From assembly GCA_017550035.1 (NCBI GenBank), contig JAFYLS010000066.1, positions 1 to 41,409 of the forward strand: 41,409 nucleotides of DNA, read 5' to 3'. Made by a program: the position numbers and the translations under genes. The notes under the pieces are model-generated. The model saw only the letters and a list, made by a program, of their open reading frames with translations. It ran no database searches and was not told where the DNA came from. Shown piece by piece: positions 7,623 to 15,195 of the stretch. This DNA is from Clostridia bacterium. GTDB taxonomy: Bacteria > Bacillota > Clostridia > Christensenellales > Aristaeellaceae. The stretch's first letter is position 1, and every line of letters starts with the position of its first letter.

Positions 7623-8342
7623 ATGAAACTGATGAAACGCTTTGTTTGTCTGCTGCTTGCGCTTTTGAGCGTTCTGCCGGCCGCCATGATGGAAGAAACG
7701 CCTTCCCTGTCTGCCCGCGAACAGCTCATTGAAGACTATCTTGCCGTTGCCAAAGACCTGTATGAAGAAGCAAACGGCCGCCTCAAGCGCGCCCATTATT
7801 CCAGCGATATCTATGTGTGCAAAAACTTCACCACCCATGTATTCAGCGAGGCGGATGCAGCATACCGCATGGCAGAATTCCCGGATGTGGAATTATACGT
7901 GCCGGATAACCTGCCCAAGGATGAATGCACCACCCACGTCTACGGCTGCGAATGGGAAGATGTAAAGCCCGAAGACGGCAATCCCTTCGTGGTCGCCGCC
8001 TCCTTCCGCTATGACGCCAATCTCAGCGAAAAGGAAAACCGGAAGCTGGCCCGCGAATTCCTCATGCAGGCAAAACGGGGCGATTATTTCCAGATGGCTG
8101 CCAAGTACTACTACGGCACCGGCGCCCACAGCATGATCATTACCGGCGATTATAACCCGGACACCGACACCATCCTCTGGTGCGACAGCAACATGAAGGG
8201 CGAACGCAAGGACGGCATCCGCTACGGCAAAGTGCAGTACGACGCCGAAAAGGACATCGACTGGTTTGTGGACGCCTTCTGCCGCAAGAAGTACGGCGCT
8301 ACCCTCTACCGCCTGCGCGACGATATTGTTTTCGCCGAATAA
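7623..8342 (+). CDS. Secreted protein, possible NlpC/P60-like cysteine hydrolase
   Basis: A 239-residue protein with a signal peptide (KLMKRFVCLLLALLSVLPAA). The mature part is one domain. Its order of a Cys in YVCKNFTTHVF near the start, a GAHSMIITGDY segment in the second half, then an acidic/polar WCDSN, is the Cys-His-polar order of NlpC/P60 and related papain-fold hydrolases. In those families the Cys begins a helix and the His opens a strand. A peptidoglycan or peptide amidase role is therefore possible, but I could not place it in a named family and the match is by pattern only. It has its own promoter and terminator. The start ATG 7623 follows GGAGG. Confidence 0.6.
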   Translation: MKLMKRFVCLLLALLSVLPAAMMEETPSLSAREQLIEDYLAVAKDLYEEANGRLKRAHYSSDIYVCKNFTTHVFSEADAAYRMAEFPDVELYVPDNLPKDECTTHVYGCEWEDVKPEDGNPFVVAASFRYDANLSEKENRKLAREFLMQAKRGDYFQMAAKYYYGTGAHSMIITGDYNPDTDTILWCDSNMKGERKDGIRYGKVQYDAEKDIDWFVDAFCRKKYGATLYRLRDDIVFAE

Positions 8343-8354
8343 ACCGATTCATAC

Positions 8355-8390
8355 AGTCAGTCCCTGCTCCGTGCAGAGTCTGACTTTTTG
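8355..8390 (+). terminator. Terminator of the secreted hydrolase-like gene
   Basis: AGTCAG (8355-8360) pairs with CTGACT (8380-8385), with CTGC/GCAG inside it, and a T-rich tract follows. Confidence 0.8.
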
Positions 8391-8461
8391 TTTTTGCATT
8401 CAAGCCGACACATTATCGCATGTTCCTCACAAATTGTACATTAAAATATACTGTGGATTCC

Positions 8462-8490
8462 TTGCCATATACGCTCATCTGGGGTATAAT
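8462..8490 (+). promoter_or_regulatory. Promoter of gpmI
   Basis: TTGCCA (8462-8467) and TATAAT (8485-8490) are 17 bp apart. The start near 8497 would place a hairpin at the very 5' end of the mRNA. Confidence 0.8.
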
Positions 8491-8495
8491 AAACT

Positions 8496-8513
8496 GTGTG
8501 CCTATGGGCACAC
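8496..8513 (+). promoter_or_regulatory. 5'-terminal mRNA hairpin ahead of gpmI
   Basis: GTGTGCC (8496-8502) pairs with GGCACAC (8507-8513) around a 4-base loop. It lies at the predicted transcript start, so it may stabilise the 5' end of the mRNA or serve as an operator for a protein. No T tract follows, so it is not a terminator. Confidence 0.5.
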
Positions 8514-8553
8514 GGCTACCATGTAATCTTTAGTAAAGGGAGATTGATATAAG

Positions 8554-10092
8554 ATGGATAAGCAGCTGACTGCGCTCATTATTATGGACGGCTTCGGCCT
8601 GAACAGCGAAGAAAAAGGCAACGCCGTGAAGGCTGCCGGCACCCCCAATCTGGACAAGCTCTGGGAAAAGTATCCCCACACCGAACTTGGCGCCAGCGGT
8701 CTGAACGTTGGTCTGCCGGACGGCCAGATGGGCAACAGCGAAGTGGGCCATTTGAACATCGGCGCCGGCCGCATTGTGTATCAGGAACTGACCCGCATCA
8801 CCAAGGATATTGAAGACGGCGTGTTCTTTGAAAAGGAACCCCTTCTGTGGGCCATGAACTCCGTGAAGGAAAACGGCGGCGCCCTGCACCTGATGGGTCT
8901 GCTTTCCGACGGCGGCGTGCACAGCCATAACACCCACCTGTATGCTCTGCTGGAAATGGCCAAGAAGCAGGGGCTTGAAAAAGTATATGTTCACTGCCTG
9001 ATGGACGGCCGCGATGTGCCCCCCTCCTCCGGCATCGAATTTGTGAAGCAGCTGTGCGAAAAGATCAAGGAAATCGGCTGCGGCGAAATCGCCACCATCC
9101 AGGGCCGCTACTGGGGCATGGACCGCGACAACATCTGGGAACGCGTGAAGAAGGGCTACGATGCCATCGTCATGGGTCAGGGCGTGGAAGAAACCTGCCC
9201 CGTTGCCGCCATGCAGCACAGCTATGACAACGGCAAGACCGACGAATTTGTGGAACCCGTGGTCATGATGAAGGACGGCAAGCCCGTGGGCACCGTAAAC
9301 CCCCACGACAGCGTGGTGTTCTTTAACTTCCGTCCCGACCGTGCCCGTCAGCTGACCCGCACCTTCATTCAGGAAGATTTCGCCGGCTTCGAACGCGGCA
9401 AGGGCTTCATGCCTCTGCAGTTCGTTTCCATGACCCAGTATGACGAAACCTTCACCGGCCTGAAGGTGGTCAATCCCCCTGCCAGCCTTGACAACACCCT
9501 GGGCGAATACCTGAGCAAGATGGGCAAAACCCAGGTTCGCATTGCCGAAACCCAGAAGTACGCTCACGTGACCTTCTTCTTCAACGGCGGTGTGGAAGCC
9601 CCCAATGCTGACGAAGACCGCGTGCTCATCCCCTCCAGCAAGGTGGCCACTTTCGACATGAAGCCCGAAATGAGTGCTCCCGAAGTGACCGAAAAGGCGC
9701 TGGAGCTGATCGAAAGCGGCAAGTATGACGTGATGATTCTGAACTTTGCCAACTGCGACATGGTAGGCCACACCGGCGTGATGGACGCTGCCATTGCCGC
9801 CGTGAAGGAAGTGGATCAGGATGTGGGTATTCTGGTCAACAAGATTCTGGAAAAAGGCGGCCGCGTGTTTGTGACCGCTGACCACGGCAATGCCGACCAG
9901 ATGGTGGATCCCGAAACCCAGGAACCCTTCACCGCTCATACCACCTTCCCCGTGCCTTTCATCGCCTGCGATGATGCCCTGATTGGCACTTCTCTCCGCG
10001 AAGGCGGCCGTCTGGCGGACATCGCCCCCACCATGCTCAAGAGCATGAATCTGCCCATCCCCGCAGAAATGACCGGCGAAAGCCTCATTTGA
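8554..10092 (+). CDS. gpmI: Phosphoglycerate mutase, cofactor-independent
   Basis: Interconverts 3- and 2-phosphoglycerate in glycolysis in the cytoplasm. It is a Mn-dependent member of the alkaline phosphatase superfamily. The 512-residue length is standard for the family. Asp12 in IIMDGFG and Ser62 in GQMGNSEVGH are the metal ligand and the phosphorylated Ser. DGRDVPPSSG lies in the inserted transferase domain, and ADHGNADQM near the C-terminus carries further metal ligands. The gene does not sit with other glycolytic genes here. It is followed eight bases later by a zinc-ribbon membrane protein gene, so the two are probably co-transcribed. The ribosome binding site AAAGGGAG lies 11 bases before the start. 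Confidence 0.97.
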   Translation: MDKQLTALIIMDGFGLNSEEKGNAVKAAGTPNLDKLWEKYPHTELGASGLNVGLPDGQMGNSEVGHLNIGAGRIVYQELTRITKDIEDGVFFEKEPLLWAMNSVKENGGALHLMGLLSDGGVHSHNTHLYALLEMAKKQGLEKVYVHCLMDGRDVPPSSGIEFVKQLCEKIKEIGCGEIATIQGRYWGMDRDNIWERVKKGYDAIVMGQGVEETCPVAAMQHSYDNGKTDEFVEPVVMMKDGKPVGTVNPHDSVVFFNFRPDRARQLTRTFIQEDFAGFERGKGFMPLQFVSMTQYDETFTGLKVVNPPASLDNTLGEYLSKMGKTQVRIAETQKYAHVTFFFNGGVEAPNADEDRVLIPSSKVATFDMKPEMSAPEVTEKALELIESGKYDVMILNFANCDMVGHTGVMDAAIAAVKEVDQDVGILVNKILEKGGRVFVTADHGNADQMVDPETQEPFTAHTTFPVPFIACDDALIGTSLREGGRLADIAPTMLKSMNLPIPAEMTGESLI

Positions 10093-10100
10093 TGTAAACG

Positions 10101-10748
10101 ATGATCAAGTATTACTGCAAAAAGTGCAATCTGGACAATGACGGCCCCATGTGTGCGAACTGCGGGAAGAAACTGTCCGGCAGCACCATGCACAGCGTAT
10201 GGGCCATTCGCCGCCTGCCTTTAACGGACGGCGGCGTGTGGCTGGGCGCACTGGGTATTACTTCCCTTGTGGTCCTGATTCTCTTCCTGCTGATTTTCGG
10301 CGCAGAATTCTTCCTGACAGGCACAGAAAAAATGCTGATGCTTTTAAGCAGCAACCTGCCACTGATGGTCATTGGCATTCTGCCCATTTCCATGCTGCTG
10401 ACGGCGCTGCTGCTGACGCTGCAGGGCAGCGAAGTGCTCTTTTACAGTCTGGAAAGCTACGGCGTCATTCTGCGCACGTGGCACGGCGCCAGCCGCATCA
10501 AGTGCTGGGCCAGACTGACGGGCGCCAAAATGGATCAGGTCATGGAAGACGAAAACGGGCAGGGCGTTATTATGGGCCACGAACGCATCACCTTGTGGAA
10601 GGATGTCAAGCAGGTACGCTATAACCCCCGCCGTGCGGAAATCAAGCTGTACCATGCAAGCCGAATCGCCCCCATGGTGCTGCGCATTCCACAGGAAGAA
10701 TATCCCTCTACCGAAACGCTGATCAAAAAATTCTGCAAGAATAAGTAA
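10101..10748 (+). CDS. Zinc-ribbon membrane protein with C-terminal PH-like domain
   Basis: A 215-residue protein of unknown role. The N-terminus is a zinc ribbon with two CxxC pairs (Cys6/Cys9 and Cys18/Cys21). Two long hydrophobic helices follow at about residues 48-70 and 86-108. The C-terminal half is predominantly beta, with phrases such as VILRTWHG, ITLWKDVKQVRYNPRRAEIKLYH and a final helix, as in bacterial PH-like domains of membrane proteins. It starts eight bases after gpmI without a clear ribosome binding site, which suggests coupling to gpmI translation. A terminator follows. The overall plan is common among uncharacterised Clostridia proteins; no function is inferred. Confidence 0.7.
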   Translation: MIKYYCKKCNLDNDGPMCANCGKKLSGSTMHSVWAIRRLPLTDGGVWLGALGITSLVVLILFLLIFGAEFFLTGTEKMLMLLSSNLPLMVIGILPISMLLTALLLTLQGSEVLFYSLESYGVILRTWHGASRIKCWARLTGAKMDQVMEDENGQGVIMGHERITLWKDVKQVRYNPRRAEIKLYHASRIAPMVLRIPQEEYPSTETLIKKFCKNK

Positions 10749-10770
10749 ACCAATAAAGATTCACTGTATC

Positions 10771-10799
10771 AAAGGGGAAACAGCACCGTTTCCCCTTTT
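10771..10799 (+). terminator. Terminator of the gpmI operon
   Basis: AAAGGGGAAAC (10771-10781) pairs with GTTTCCCCTTTT (10788-10799) around a six-base loop. Confidence 0.85.
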
Positions 10800-10824
10800 G
10801 CTTAAGAAAGGAGAATCTGCAACC

Positions 10825-11883
10825 ATGAGCATTCAAAAAAAGTCCTTCGGCGCAGACCTGATCGGCCGTGAGATGACGCTGTATACCATGACCAACAAAA
10901 ACGGCGCCTCCGCTTCCGTGCTGGATTTCGGCGCTCATCTGGTCTCCGTCACCGTGCCGGATAAGAACGGCGAAATGAAGGACGTGGTGCTGGGTTTTGA
11001 TACCCTGCAGGAATACGATGAAAAGCCCTCCTATCTGGGCGCCATCGTAGGCCGCTACGGCAACCGCATCGGCGGCGCCAAGTTCACGCTGAACGGCACC
11101 GAATATACCCTGTTCAAGAACGATGGCAACAACTCCCTTCACGGCGGTCTGGAAGGCTTTGACAAAAAGTGGTTCAAGGGCACCACCCTGGAAGCCGAGC
11201 ACGAAGACTGCGTGGTACTGACCTATGTGGCCCATGACGGCGAAGAAGGCTATCCCGGCAAACTGCATGTGCAGGTTTCCTATGCCTGGGACGACCAGAA
11301 CTGCCTCACCATCCGCTATATGGCACAGAGCGACAAGGACACCGTAGTCAACATGACCAACCACGCCTACTTCAACCTGGCCGGCGAAGGCTGCGGCAAC
11401 ACCCTGGACCACGAAATTGCCGTATATGCCGATACCACCACCGAAGTAGACAGCGAACTGATCCCCACAGGCAAAATCCTGCCCCTTGAAGGCACGCTGC
11501 TGGATTTGAATACCCCCGTAAAACTGGGCACCCTGGTGGAAAAGCAGGATGAATGTGCGCCCATCAAGCAGGTGAACGGTCTGGACTTCAACTTCTGCCT
11601 CCGCGGTGAAGAAAACGTACTGAAGAAATGCGCCCTGCTGCGCCATCCCGAAAGCAAGCGCACCATGCACGTGCTGACCACCGAGCCCGGCATCCAGATT
11701 TACACCGGTCAGGGGCTGAACATGACGGGCAAGGGCGGCAAAACCTATGGCGCTTTCGCCGGCATCGCCATGGAAACCCAGCACTATCCCGATTCCCCCA
11801 ACCATGACAACTTCCCCTCCACCGTTTTGAAGGCAGGCGACATTCTCAAATCCGAAACCCGCTACCTCTTCACTGTGGAATAA
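10825..11883 (+). CDS. galM: Aldose 1-epimerase (mutarotase)
   Basis: Interconverts alpha and beta anomers of galactose or glucose, feeding the Leloir pathway. A 352-residue single-domain galactose mutarotase fold. The sugar-contact motif GRYGNRIGGAKF is near residue 80 and NNSLHGGLEGF near 105. The catalytic His is in MTNHAYFNLAGEG, and the catalytic base Glu in TEPGIQIYTGQG. ATG 10825 is chosen for its AAAGGAG site. An ATG-less extension upstream reaches into the previous terminator and is ignored. No other galactose genes are nearby, so it may serve general hexose use. A strong terminator follows. Confidence 0.96.
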   Translation: MSIQKKSFGADLIGREMTLYTMTNKNGASASVLDFGAHLVSVTVPDKNGEMKDVVLGFDTLQEYDEKPSYLGAIVGRYGNRIGGAKFTLNGTEYTLFKNDGNNSLHGGLEGFDKKWFKGTTLEAEHEDCVVLTYVAHDGEEGYPGKLHVQVSYAWDDQNCLTIRYMAQSDKDTVVNMTNHAYFNLAGEGCGNTLDHEIAVYADTTTEVDSELIPTGKILPLEGTLLDLNTPVKLGTLVEKQDECAPIKQVNGLDFNFCLRGEENVLKKCALLRHPESKRTMHVLTTEPGIQIYTGQGLNMTGKGGKTYGAFAGIAMETQHYPDSPNHDNFPSTVLKAGDILKSETRYLFTVE

Positions 11884-11894
11884 AGCTACTTCAT

Positions 11895-11918
11895 GCGCCG
11901 CATCATGCGGCGCTTTTT
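11895..11918 (+). terminator. Terminator of galM
   Basis: GCGCCGCA (11895-11902) pairs with TGCGGCGC (11906-11913), with a TCA loop and five Ts after it. Confidence 0.92.
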
Positions 11919-11965
11919 GTTTCCGGAAACCTGCTGTTTTGGTATATATTTTGTCGTTTATCCCC

Positions 11966-11994
11966 TTGATTTTTATGATAAACAGGCATACAAT
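11966..11994 (+). promoter_or_regulatory. Promoter of the PII-like / antiporter pair
   Basis: TTGATT (11966-11971) and TACAAT (11989-11994) are 17 bp apart, 49 bases before the ATG. Confidence 0.7.
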
Positions 11995-12042
11995 AAGAAA
12001 TCGCGGAAACCCAATTCTACCTATTAAAAGGAGATTTGCATT

Positions 12043-12381
12043 ATGCAGTTATTCGTACTGGTTCTGAACAAAACCGAACTGATGGAAGATATTCTGCACA
12101 AGATGGCCCTCGCCGGCATCAAAGGCGCCACCGTACTGGAATCCACCGGTATGGCCCGTCTTCTCAAGGATGTGGATGATATGCCCTTCTTTTCCGGTCT
12201 GCGCAGCATGCTGAACATGGACCGCGCCCAGAGCAACACCATTTTTGTGGTGCTGGAAGACAGCCAGGTCGAAACTGCCCGCACCATCGTCAACGTGGTG
12301 ACCGGCGGTCTGAACAAGCCCGATACCGGCATCATGTTCGCCATTCCCACCCTGTTTGTGGAAGGCCTGAACAAGAAATAA
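12043..12381 (+). CDS. PII-like protein
   Basis: A 112-residue protein with the beta-alpha-beta-beta-alpha-beta pattern of the PII/PII-like ferredoxin fold. Strand 1 is QLFVLVLN, helix 1 ELMEDILHKMALAGI, strand 2 ATVLESTGM, then a short loop (MPFFSGLRS), strand 3 NTIFVVLED with helix 2 behind it, and strand 4 GIMFAIPTLFV. It lacks the long T-loop with a uridylylated Tyr of GlnB/GlnK, so it is not a classical nitrogen regulator. PII-like proteins commonly bind nucleotides or small anions and act on a membrane partner encoded next to them. Here that partner would be the antiporter 95 bases downstream, but the interaction is inferred from context only. Confidence 0.72.
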   Translation: MQLFVLVLNKTELMEDILHKMALAGIKGATVLESTGMARLLKDVDDMPFFSGLRSMLNMDRAQSNTIFVVLEDSQVETARTIVNVVTGGLNKPDTGIMFAIPTLFVEGLNKK

Positions 12382-12402
12382 CCATCGCATAGATCAAAGT
12401 TT

Positions 12403-12427
12403 GTCCGCAGCAGGACTGCTGACGGAC
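12403..12427 (+). repeat. Intercistronic hairpin between PII-like and antiporter genes
   Basis: GTCCGCAGCA pairs with TGCTGACGGAC (one bulged A), giving a strong stem with a four-base loop. No T tract follows. It may tune relative expression of the two genes by protecting or partly blocking the transcript. Confidence 0.5.
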
Positions 12428-12476
12428 GGCTTTGCCATGAACATACGGAAACAGCAAGCAAAACCGGAGGACACCC

Positions 12477-13649
12477 ATGAACATTCTGCTTATCATTGCC
12501 ATTGCACTGGCTGCAGGCCTGATGCTCAGCCGTCTGGCAGGCAAACTGAAACTGCCCAACGTAACCGCCTTCCTCATCGCCGGTCTCCTGATTGGCCCCA
12601 GTGTTTTTGGGCTCATCACCCACGAAGCCCTGTCTTCCATGGCCGTCGTCAGCGAAGCTGCGCTGGGCTTCATCGCCTTCTCCATCGGCGGCGAATTTAA
12701 ACTGAGCCACCTGAAGAAAATCGGCAAAGCGCCCTTGACGATTACCGTCGCGCAGGGCGTTGCCACCGCCTTCTTTATTGACGCTGGCCTGATCCTGCTG
12801 GGTTTTGATCTGCCCACTGCGCTGCTGCTGGGCGCCATCGGTCTTGCCACCGCTCCTGCCGCCACCCTGATGGTGGTGCGTCAGTACAAGGCAGACGGCC
12901 CCGTCACCCGCATGCTGCTGCCCGTGGTTGCCATGGACGATGCGCTGGGGTTGATGGTATACTCCATTTCCGCCTCGGTCGCACAGGCGCTGCTGGGCGG
13001 CGAAATGACGGTGGGCAGCATGGTGGTTGCCCCTCTGGTTGAAATTATCGGCAGTCTTGCACTGGGCATTGCGCTGGGCGTTGTGCTGACCTATCTTTCC
13101 AACTTCTTCCGCTCCCGCGGCAATAAGCTGGCCCTTACCATCGCCTGCATTCTGGCCGGTGTAGCGCTGTGCAGCATGTGGCACCTTTCCTCTCTGCTGG
13201 TGTGCATGATGATCGGCGCTGTGGTTGTGAACCTGTCCAACAACAATAAGGTCATCATGGAGCAGACCGACCGTTTCACGCCGCCCCTGTTCCTGCTGTT
13301 CTTCGTACTGTCCGGTGCAGAACTGAATCTGTCCGTACTGCCTGCGGTGGGCCTGCTGGGCATTGCCTATGTGGTGCTGCGCTCTCTAGGCAAGTGCCTG
13401 GGTACCACTGCCGGTGCGCTTATCGTTAAATCCGACAAAAACATCCGAAATTATCTGGGCTTCACGCTGCTGCCTCAGGCAGGTGTAGCCATCGGTATGG
13501 CCACTTTAACGGTGGGCCGTTTCCCCGAACTGGGTTCCATGATCAATACTGTGGTACTGGCAGGTGTGCTGGTGTTTGAACTCTTCGGCCCCATCATCAC
13601 CAAGTGGGCGCTGACCCGCTCCGGCGAAATTCCCACTCACAAGGCTTAA
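12477..13649 (+). CDS. CPA2-type cation:proton antiporter
   Basis: A 390-residue membrane protein with about 12 hydrophobic segments and no cytosolic TrkA-N/C domains. The N-terminal helix pair LPNVTAFLIAGLLIGP and GGEFKLSHLKK is typical of CPA2 (KefB/NapA-like) transporters. The TM4 region (ATAPAATLMVVRQ) is followed by VAMDDALGLMVYS with Asp154-Asp155, the DD pair that characterises electrogenic Na+/H+ exchangers such as NapA. It would exchange Na+ (or K+) for H+ across the membrane. The start ATG follows GGAGG. No terminator was found after it; the hairpin at 13667 lacks a T tract. The upstream PII-like gene may regulate it. Confidence 0.85.
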   Translation: MNILLIIAIALAAGLMLSRLAGKLKLPNVTAFLIAGLLIGPSVFGLITHEALSSMAVVSEAALGFIAFSIGGEFKLSHLKKIGKAPLTITVAQGVATAFFIDAGLILLGFDLPTALLLGAIGLATAPAATLMVVRQYKADGPVTRMLLPVVAMDDALGLMVYSISASVAQALLGGEMTVGSMVVAPLVEIIGSLALGIALGVVLTYLSNFFRSRGNKLALTIACILAGVALCSMWHLSSLLVCMMIGAVVVNLSNNNKVIMEQTDRFTPPLFLLFFVLSGAELNLSVLPAVGLLGIAYVVLRSLGKCLGTTAGALIVKSDKNIRNYLGFTLLPQAGVAIGMATLTVGRFPELGSMINTVVLAGVLVFELFGPIITKWALTRSGEIPTHKA

Positions 13650-13666
13650 CCCGGAAAACCGGAAAT

Positions 13667-13692
13667 CAAATTGCAAAAACTATTGCAATTTG
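13667..13692. promoter_or_regulatory. Palindrome over the rpmE -35, operator candidate
   Basis: CAAATTGCAA (13667-13676) is repeated inverted as TTGCAATTTG (13683-13692) with a six-base centre, a perfect 10+10 inverted repeat. The right arm contains the rpmE -35 (TTGCAA). No T tract follows, so it is not a terminator. The overlap with the -35 suggests a repressor site, perhaps a zinc regulator since this L31 is the zinc-binding kind. Confidence 0.6.
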
Positions 13693-13711
13693 AAAAGTAC
13701 CATGCTATAAT
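13683..13711 (+). promoter_or_regulatory. Promoter of rpmE
   Basis: TTGCAA (13683-13688) and TATAAT (13706-13711) are 17 bp apart. Confidence 0.8.
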
Positions 13712-13778
13712 ATATCCTGCGGCTCATAGAGTGCCTTTTATGAATCCGCTATTTGTTGGGCAAAAGAGGTGAAATGGA

Positions 13779-13979
13779 ATGAAGGAAAAGATCCATCCTA
13801 AGTACGGCAAGTGCATCGTGCACTGTGTGTGCGGCGAAACTTTCGAAACCGGCTCCATCAAGGGCGAGCTGAAGGTCGAAATTTGCTCCAAGTGCCATCC
13901 CTTCTACACCGGTAAGCAGAAGATGGTGGACAGCGGCGGCCGCGTCGATCGCTTCAAGAAGCGCTTCGGTCTGCAGTAA
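13779..13979 (+). CDS. rpmE: 50S ribosomal protein L31, zinc-binding form
   Basis: A structural protein of the large ribosomal subunit that also bridges to the small subunit. 66 residues. The zinc ribbon has Cys16 and Cys18 (HCVCGETF) with Cys36 and Cys39 ([14 protein letters not shown]), so this is the C+ type, whose cells often also carry a zinc-free paralogue under Zur control. The C-terminal [14 protein letters not shown] is typical. GAGGTG lies ahead of ATG 13779. A perfect palindrome overlaps the promoter (13667-13692). Confidence 0.97.
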   Translation: MKEKIHPKYGKCIVHCVCGETFETGSIKGELKVEICSKCHPFYTGKQKMVDSGGRVDRFKKRFGLQ

Positions 13980-13987
13980 CAACATTA

Positions 13988-14019
13988 AGCAGCATGCCTT
14001 TTGGGCAGTGCTGCTTTTT
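13988..14019 (+). terminator. Terminator of rpmE
   Basis: AGCAGCA (13988-13994) pairs with TGCTGCT (14009-14015), with inner TGCC/GGCA pairs and a following T tract. Confidence 0.88.
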
Positions 14020-14086
14020 CTTTTTCCTTTCCAGTTTTTTCTCTGCGCTTTCCGGATGAAAATCAAGGTAAAATGCGCTTTCTGCG

Positions 14087-14116
14087 TTGCGCAAAACAGG
14101 CATTGTGGTATATAAT
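14087..14116 (+). promoter_or_regulatory. Promoter of the DUF1385-to-psuG operon
   Basis: TTGCGC (14087-14092) and TATAAT (14111-14116) are 18 bp apart. It probably drives seven genes up to the terminator at 20594. Confidence 0.65.
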
Positions 14117-14157
14117 GTAGTGTAATGCACCGATCGTATTTAAAGGAGTTTTTAAGT

Positions 14158-15195
14158 ATGAGCAATCCTTCCTGTCCCAAGGTTGATATTGGCGGTCAGG
14201 CCGTATTGGAAGGCGTGATGATGAAGGCGCCCGAACATATCGCCGTTGCCGTCCGCCGCGAAAACGGCGATGTAATCGTCAAGCGCGAAAAATATGAATC
14301 CCCTGCCAAAGAGCATAAATGGATGGCGCTGCCCTTTATCCGCGGTTCTGTGAACATGGTTCAAATGTTGTCCATGGGCATGAAAACGCTGACTGAAGCC
14401 ACCGAAATGCTGGGTGTAGAAGCCGAGGAACCCTCCAAGTTTGAAAAATGGCTGGCCGAAAAACTGGGTAAATCCGTGGACAAGGTGGTCATGGCCGTTG
14501 CTGCCATTCTGGCTGTCTTTTTGTCCATGGGCATGTTTGTGCTGCTTCCCAACCTGATCATCAAACTGTTCCCCGCTGCAGCCACCGGCGGCATGCTGCT
14601 TTTGAAGAATCTGGCTTCCGGCGTGGTGCGTATTGCCATCCTCATTGCCTATATCGCACTGGCCGGCCGTATTCCTGATATGTACCGCACCTTCCAGTAT
14701 CACGGCGCAGAACATAAAACCGTGTACTGCCACGAAAACGATCTGCCTTTGACTCCTGCAAATGCCAGGAATTTTACCACGCTGCATCCCCGCTGCGGCA
14801 CCAGCTTCCTTTTGATCACTTTTGTCCTTTCCATCGTATTCTATTCTGTGATTGACGTACTGGTATTGATGCTTACGGGTTTTGACCTGGGCGGCAACTA
14901 TTTCATCCGCATCCTTACCCGTCTTGTGCTGCTGCCTGTCATTGCGGGTATCAGCTACGAAGTGCTGAAAACGTTGGCTCATCACGACGGTCCCTTCGTG
15001 CGCATGATGCGCTGGCCCGGCCTGATGATGCAGAAGCTGACCACCCATAACCCCACTGATGAAATGCTGCAAGTTGCCATCGTATCCATGAAGACGGCCC
15101 TTGACGGCCTGCCCGAAGGCGAAGTGACCGAGGAAGGCTGGGTACGTTTGACCAAAGAACAGGTAGACGCGCTCACCGGCGTGGAACAGGCATGA
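14158..15195 (+). CDS. DUF1385 family membrane protein (YqhQ-like)
   Basis: A 345-residue protein of the DUF1385 family, described in databases as a possible metal-dependent enzyme. The N-terminus has VDIGGQAVLEGVMMKAP, the family hallmark. Middle hydrophobic segments begin near residue 110 and continue to about 260. Between them is YRTFQYHGAEHKTVYCHE, whose conserved His residues could be metal ligands, and then TLHPRCGTSFLL. ATG 14158 follows AAAGGAG; the earlier in-frame ATG lacks one. It overlaps prmC by four bases (ATGA). Gene order DUF1385-prmC-prfA is widely conserved in Firmicutes, which suggests a link to translation termination, but the role is unknown. Confidence 0.88.
   Translation: MSNPSCPKVDIGGQAVLEGVMMKAPEHIAVAVRRENGDVIVKREKYESPAKEHKWMALPFIRGSVNMVQMLSMGMKTLTEATEMLGVEAEEPSKFEKWLAEKLGKSVDKVVMAVAAILAVFLSMGMFVLLPNLIIKLFPAAATGGMLLLKNLASGVVRIAILIAYIALAGRIPDMYRTFQYHGAEHKTVYCHENDLPLTPANARNFTTLHPRCGTSFLLITFVLSIVFYSVIDVLVLMLTGFDLGGNYFIRILTRLVLLPVIAGISYEVLKTLAHHDGPFVRMMRWPGLMMQKLTTHNPTDEMLQVAIVSMKTALDGLPEGEVTEEGWVRLTKEQVDALTGVEQA

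Noticed and set aside
12403..12427. Terminator between PII-like and antiporter genes
   Set aside because: Good stem but no T tract follows.
13667..13692. Terminator for the antiporter gene
   Set aside because: The stem is AT-rich and followed by AAAAG, not a T run, and it overlaps the rpmE -35.
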